Below, one piece after another: positions 19,250 through 20,596 of a stretch of DNA of 20,596 nucleotides (the first letter of the stretch is position 1; every line of letters starts with the position of its first letter). The position numbers were made by a program, and so were the translations under genes. The notes under the pieces are model-generated. The model did no database searches, had not been told where the DNA came from, and saw only the letters and a list, made by a program, of their open reading frames with translations. Source of the DNA: Suillus spraguei (lineage: Eukaryota; Basidiomycota; Agaricomycetes; Boletales; Suillaceae); contig JABCPU010000947.1 of assembly GCA_016800925.1 (NCBI GenBank), forward strand, positions 1 to 20,596. Reading direction: 5' to 3'.

Positions 19250-20596
19250 TCAACTCGAATCGGCAACTTGGATCCAAACTGCTTCAGGTGGAGTGGAGGG
19301 AGGTGGGACGTTTTCCTCGTCGCTGTCGTCATCGGTAGAGGGCTCACCCTTATTATCGTCAATGGAAATATCTGGAATGGGTAAAATCCCGTCCTTCTTG
19401 TCAGTTTCGGCCTTGTCTTTGGCCTCCTGTTCCTGGAGCTGCTGTCTAAGCTTGGCAAGCTCAAGTTCTTTCTTCTCAAGCTCAGCCTTCTCCTTCTCTT
19501 TTTCCAGGAGTTCCTTGCGCCGCTTCTCACGCTAGATGGAATACGTCAGTTCAGTCAGATAAACGATGCTCAGTGACGTTGTCAACATCCCGAATACTCA
19601 CATCGAGTTTTTCCTTGAGTTCACGAGCCTCCTTTTCCTTTCTCAAGCGTTCCCTGAGTTCCCTCTCGCTGATCACCCAGGCAGCAGCTCCGTTGGCAGC
19701 AGCTTCAGGTTGCGACTTATTCTTGAGCAGATCTAAAGTCGTGCAAAAATGTGTCAGCACATGATTTCACCTCACTCACCACCCCGCCCACAGTAGATCA
19801 AGTAAAGCACGATGAAAAGAAACATCAAAGCACAAGGGGCGCCATAAGGTTAGAAGAAACTCACAGCCTTGCAGCGCCGCAACGCTGAACTCATCATCTG
19901 GGATTGAATCTGCAAACATCTTCGCGAGCTGAGCAAGTCTGGCACCATCCAAAGGCTTGGCGGAGTGTTGGCATGCAGTGAGATGTTCCTCGACCGGAGG
20001 CGGCAAGTACGCTTGGTTTTTGGAACCAAAGCCGTCTCGCGGAGGCTTTGGGGACGAAGAATCCTTGGAAGACGCCAGAGATGATGTCGACGACGAGAAC
20101 GAAGGGGAAAGCGACCACAACGTTGAAGACTGCGAAGACGGTGACGGAGAGGACGACTGGGCCGTAGGCGTTGTAGGTAAGTCAATTCCCTCTATATCCC
20201 CCTATGACTTCATTGTCTTGATCCGTGGACGGGAAGAAGTTGCGGAACAGAGCTTCTGCTTGCCACTTTGAAGAGTTCTTGAACTCAATCCAAACGTCCA
20301 TACGGCCCGGACGTGAAAGCGCAGGGTCCAAACGCTCTAAATGATTGGTGGTTCTATAGGTGCATATTAGGAAGTGCTAAACCGAATAAGGATTTCAAAC
20401 TTACGCAAAGAGGATCCGACCTTCGGCAGCAGCCACACCATCTAAGGCGTTCAACAAGCCGCTCAAACTCAATGTATTTACATCAGAGATGTGATCCTTG
20501 TGACGTCTGTGCCTCGAGCTGCCGCTCGTCACCGGTTGTTCCGCAGCGCCCTCTTCTGAGCTGTTGCTTGACGAGTCCGGAGTGCCGTTGGAGCTC
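19250..20596 (-). CDS. BCS1-like AAA ATPase, C-terminal part, one frame break
   Basis: The window holds four exons: 20596-20405 (5' partial), 20353-19865, 19732-19602 and 19531-19250. Introns are 20404-20354 (51 nt), 19864-19733 (132 nt) and 19601-19532 (70 nt). The AAA core shows SLSGLLNALDGVAAAEGRIL, sensor-1 FATTNHLERLDPALSRPGRM with the arginine-finger region, then WIEFKNSSKWQAEALFRNFF typical of BCS1-type ATPases. A Ser-rich linker, a small helical domain (AKMFADSIPDDEFSVAALQG, then YLLKNKSQ) and a long charged coiled coil (REKRRKELLEKEKEKAELEK) follow, with an acidic tail ending STPPEAVWIQVADSS. BCS1 in mitochondria translocates the folded Rieske protein into complex III. Agaricomycetes have many paralogues with such C-terminal coiled coils whose roles are unclear, so complex III assembly is not assured here. 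A run of five Gs (plus-strand C5 at 20198-20202) puts the reading one base out; four would restore it. Walker A and the N-terminus lie outside the window. Confidence 0.82.

Noticed and set aside
19119..20271. Plus-strand open frames of 104-138 codons
   Set aside because: They are antisense to the BCS1-like coiled-coil and Ser-rich exons, whose splice-consistent reading is on the minus strand.

Overview
This window is nuclear DNA of a filamentous basidiomycete, most likely an agaricomycete. Coding exons are split by many short introns (47-132 nt, mostly GT-AG with CTNAC/CTAAT-like branch sites), coding density is moderate, and pyrimidine-rich tracts lie just before start codons. The DUF6593-type protein and the C2-TPR-CHAT protein are of kinds that are abundant in Agaricomycetes. 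The CHAT protein resembles families I associate with Boletales, but that order-level call is inference. I saw no bacterial signals, tRNA, rRNA, CRISPR or recognisable transposon ends.

Layout, left to right. (1) 1-245, minus: 5' part of an unidentified small nuclear-looking protein. (2) 861-1640, minus: an unidentified four-exon gene with at least one frame break. (3) 1979-2537, minus: an unidentified small four-exon gene with one unexplained phase break. (4) 3697-7351, plus: a large C2-like/TPR/CHAT protease-like gene whose catalytic His and Cys are present but whose frame is broken once in the TPR region. (5) 8360-11333, minus: a complete ten-exon COG3 (Sec34) gene, 839 aa. (6) 11630-12367, minus: an unrecognised gene or gene remnant whose four exons join in phase. 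(7) 13334-14800, minus: a Sec2-type Rab guanine-nucleotide exchange factor, 436 aa. (8) 15936-16677, plus: a DUF6593-type protein, 191 aa. (9) 17124-18560, plus: a 2-oxoglutarate/Fe(II) dioxygenase pseudogene with seven frame disruptions. (10) 19250-20596, minus: the C-terminal half of a BCS1-like AAA ATPase, with one frame break.

The genes fall into two groups. COG3 and Sec2 are conserved housekeeping trafficking genes (Golgi tethering and exocytic Rab activation). They are intact over about 3.8 kb of coding sequence. Around them sit lineage-specific genes, many with single-base frame breaks. The best candidate for unusual biology is the C2-TPR-CHAT gene. It combines a possible membrane-binding domain, a long array of 45-residue TPR-like repeats and a caspase-like CHAT domain, an arrangement that suggests a sensor-protease. 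Its role is not known from the sequence.
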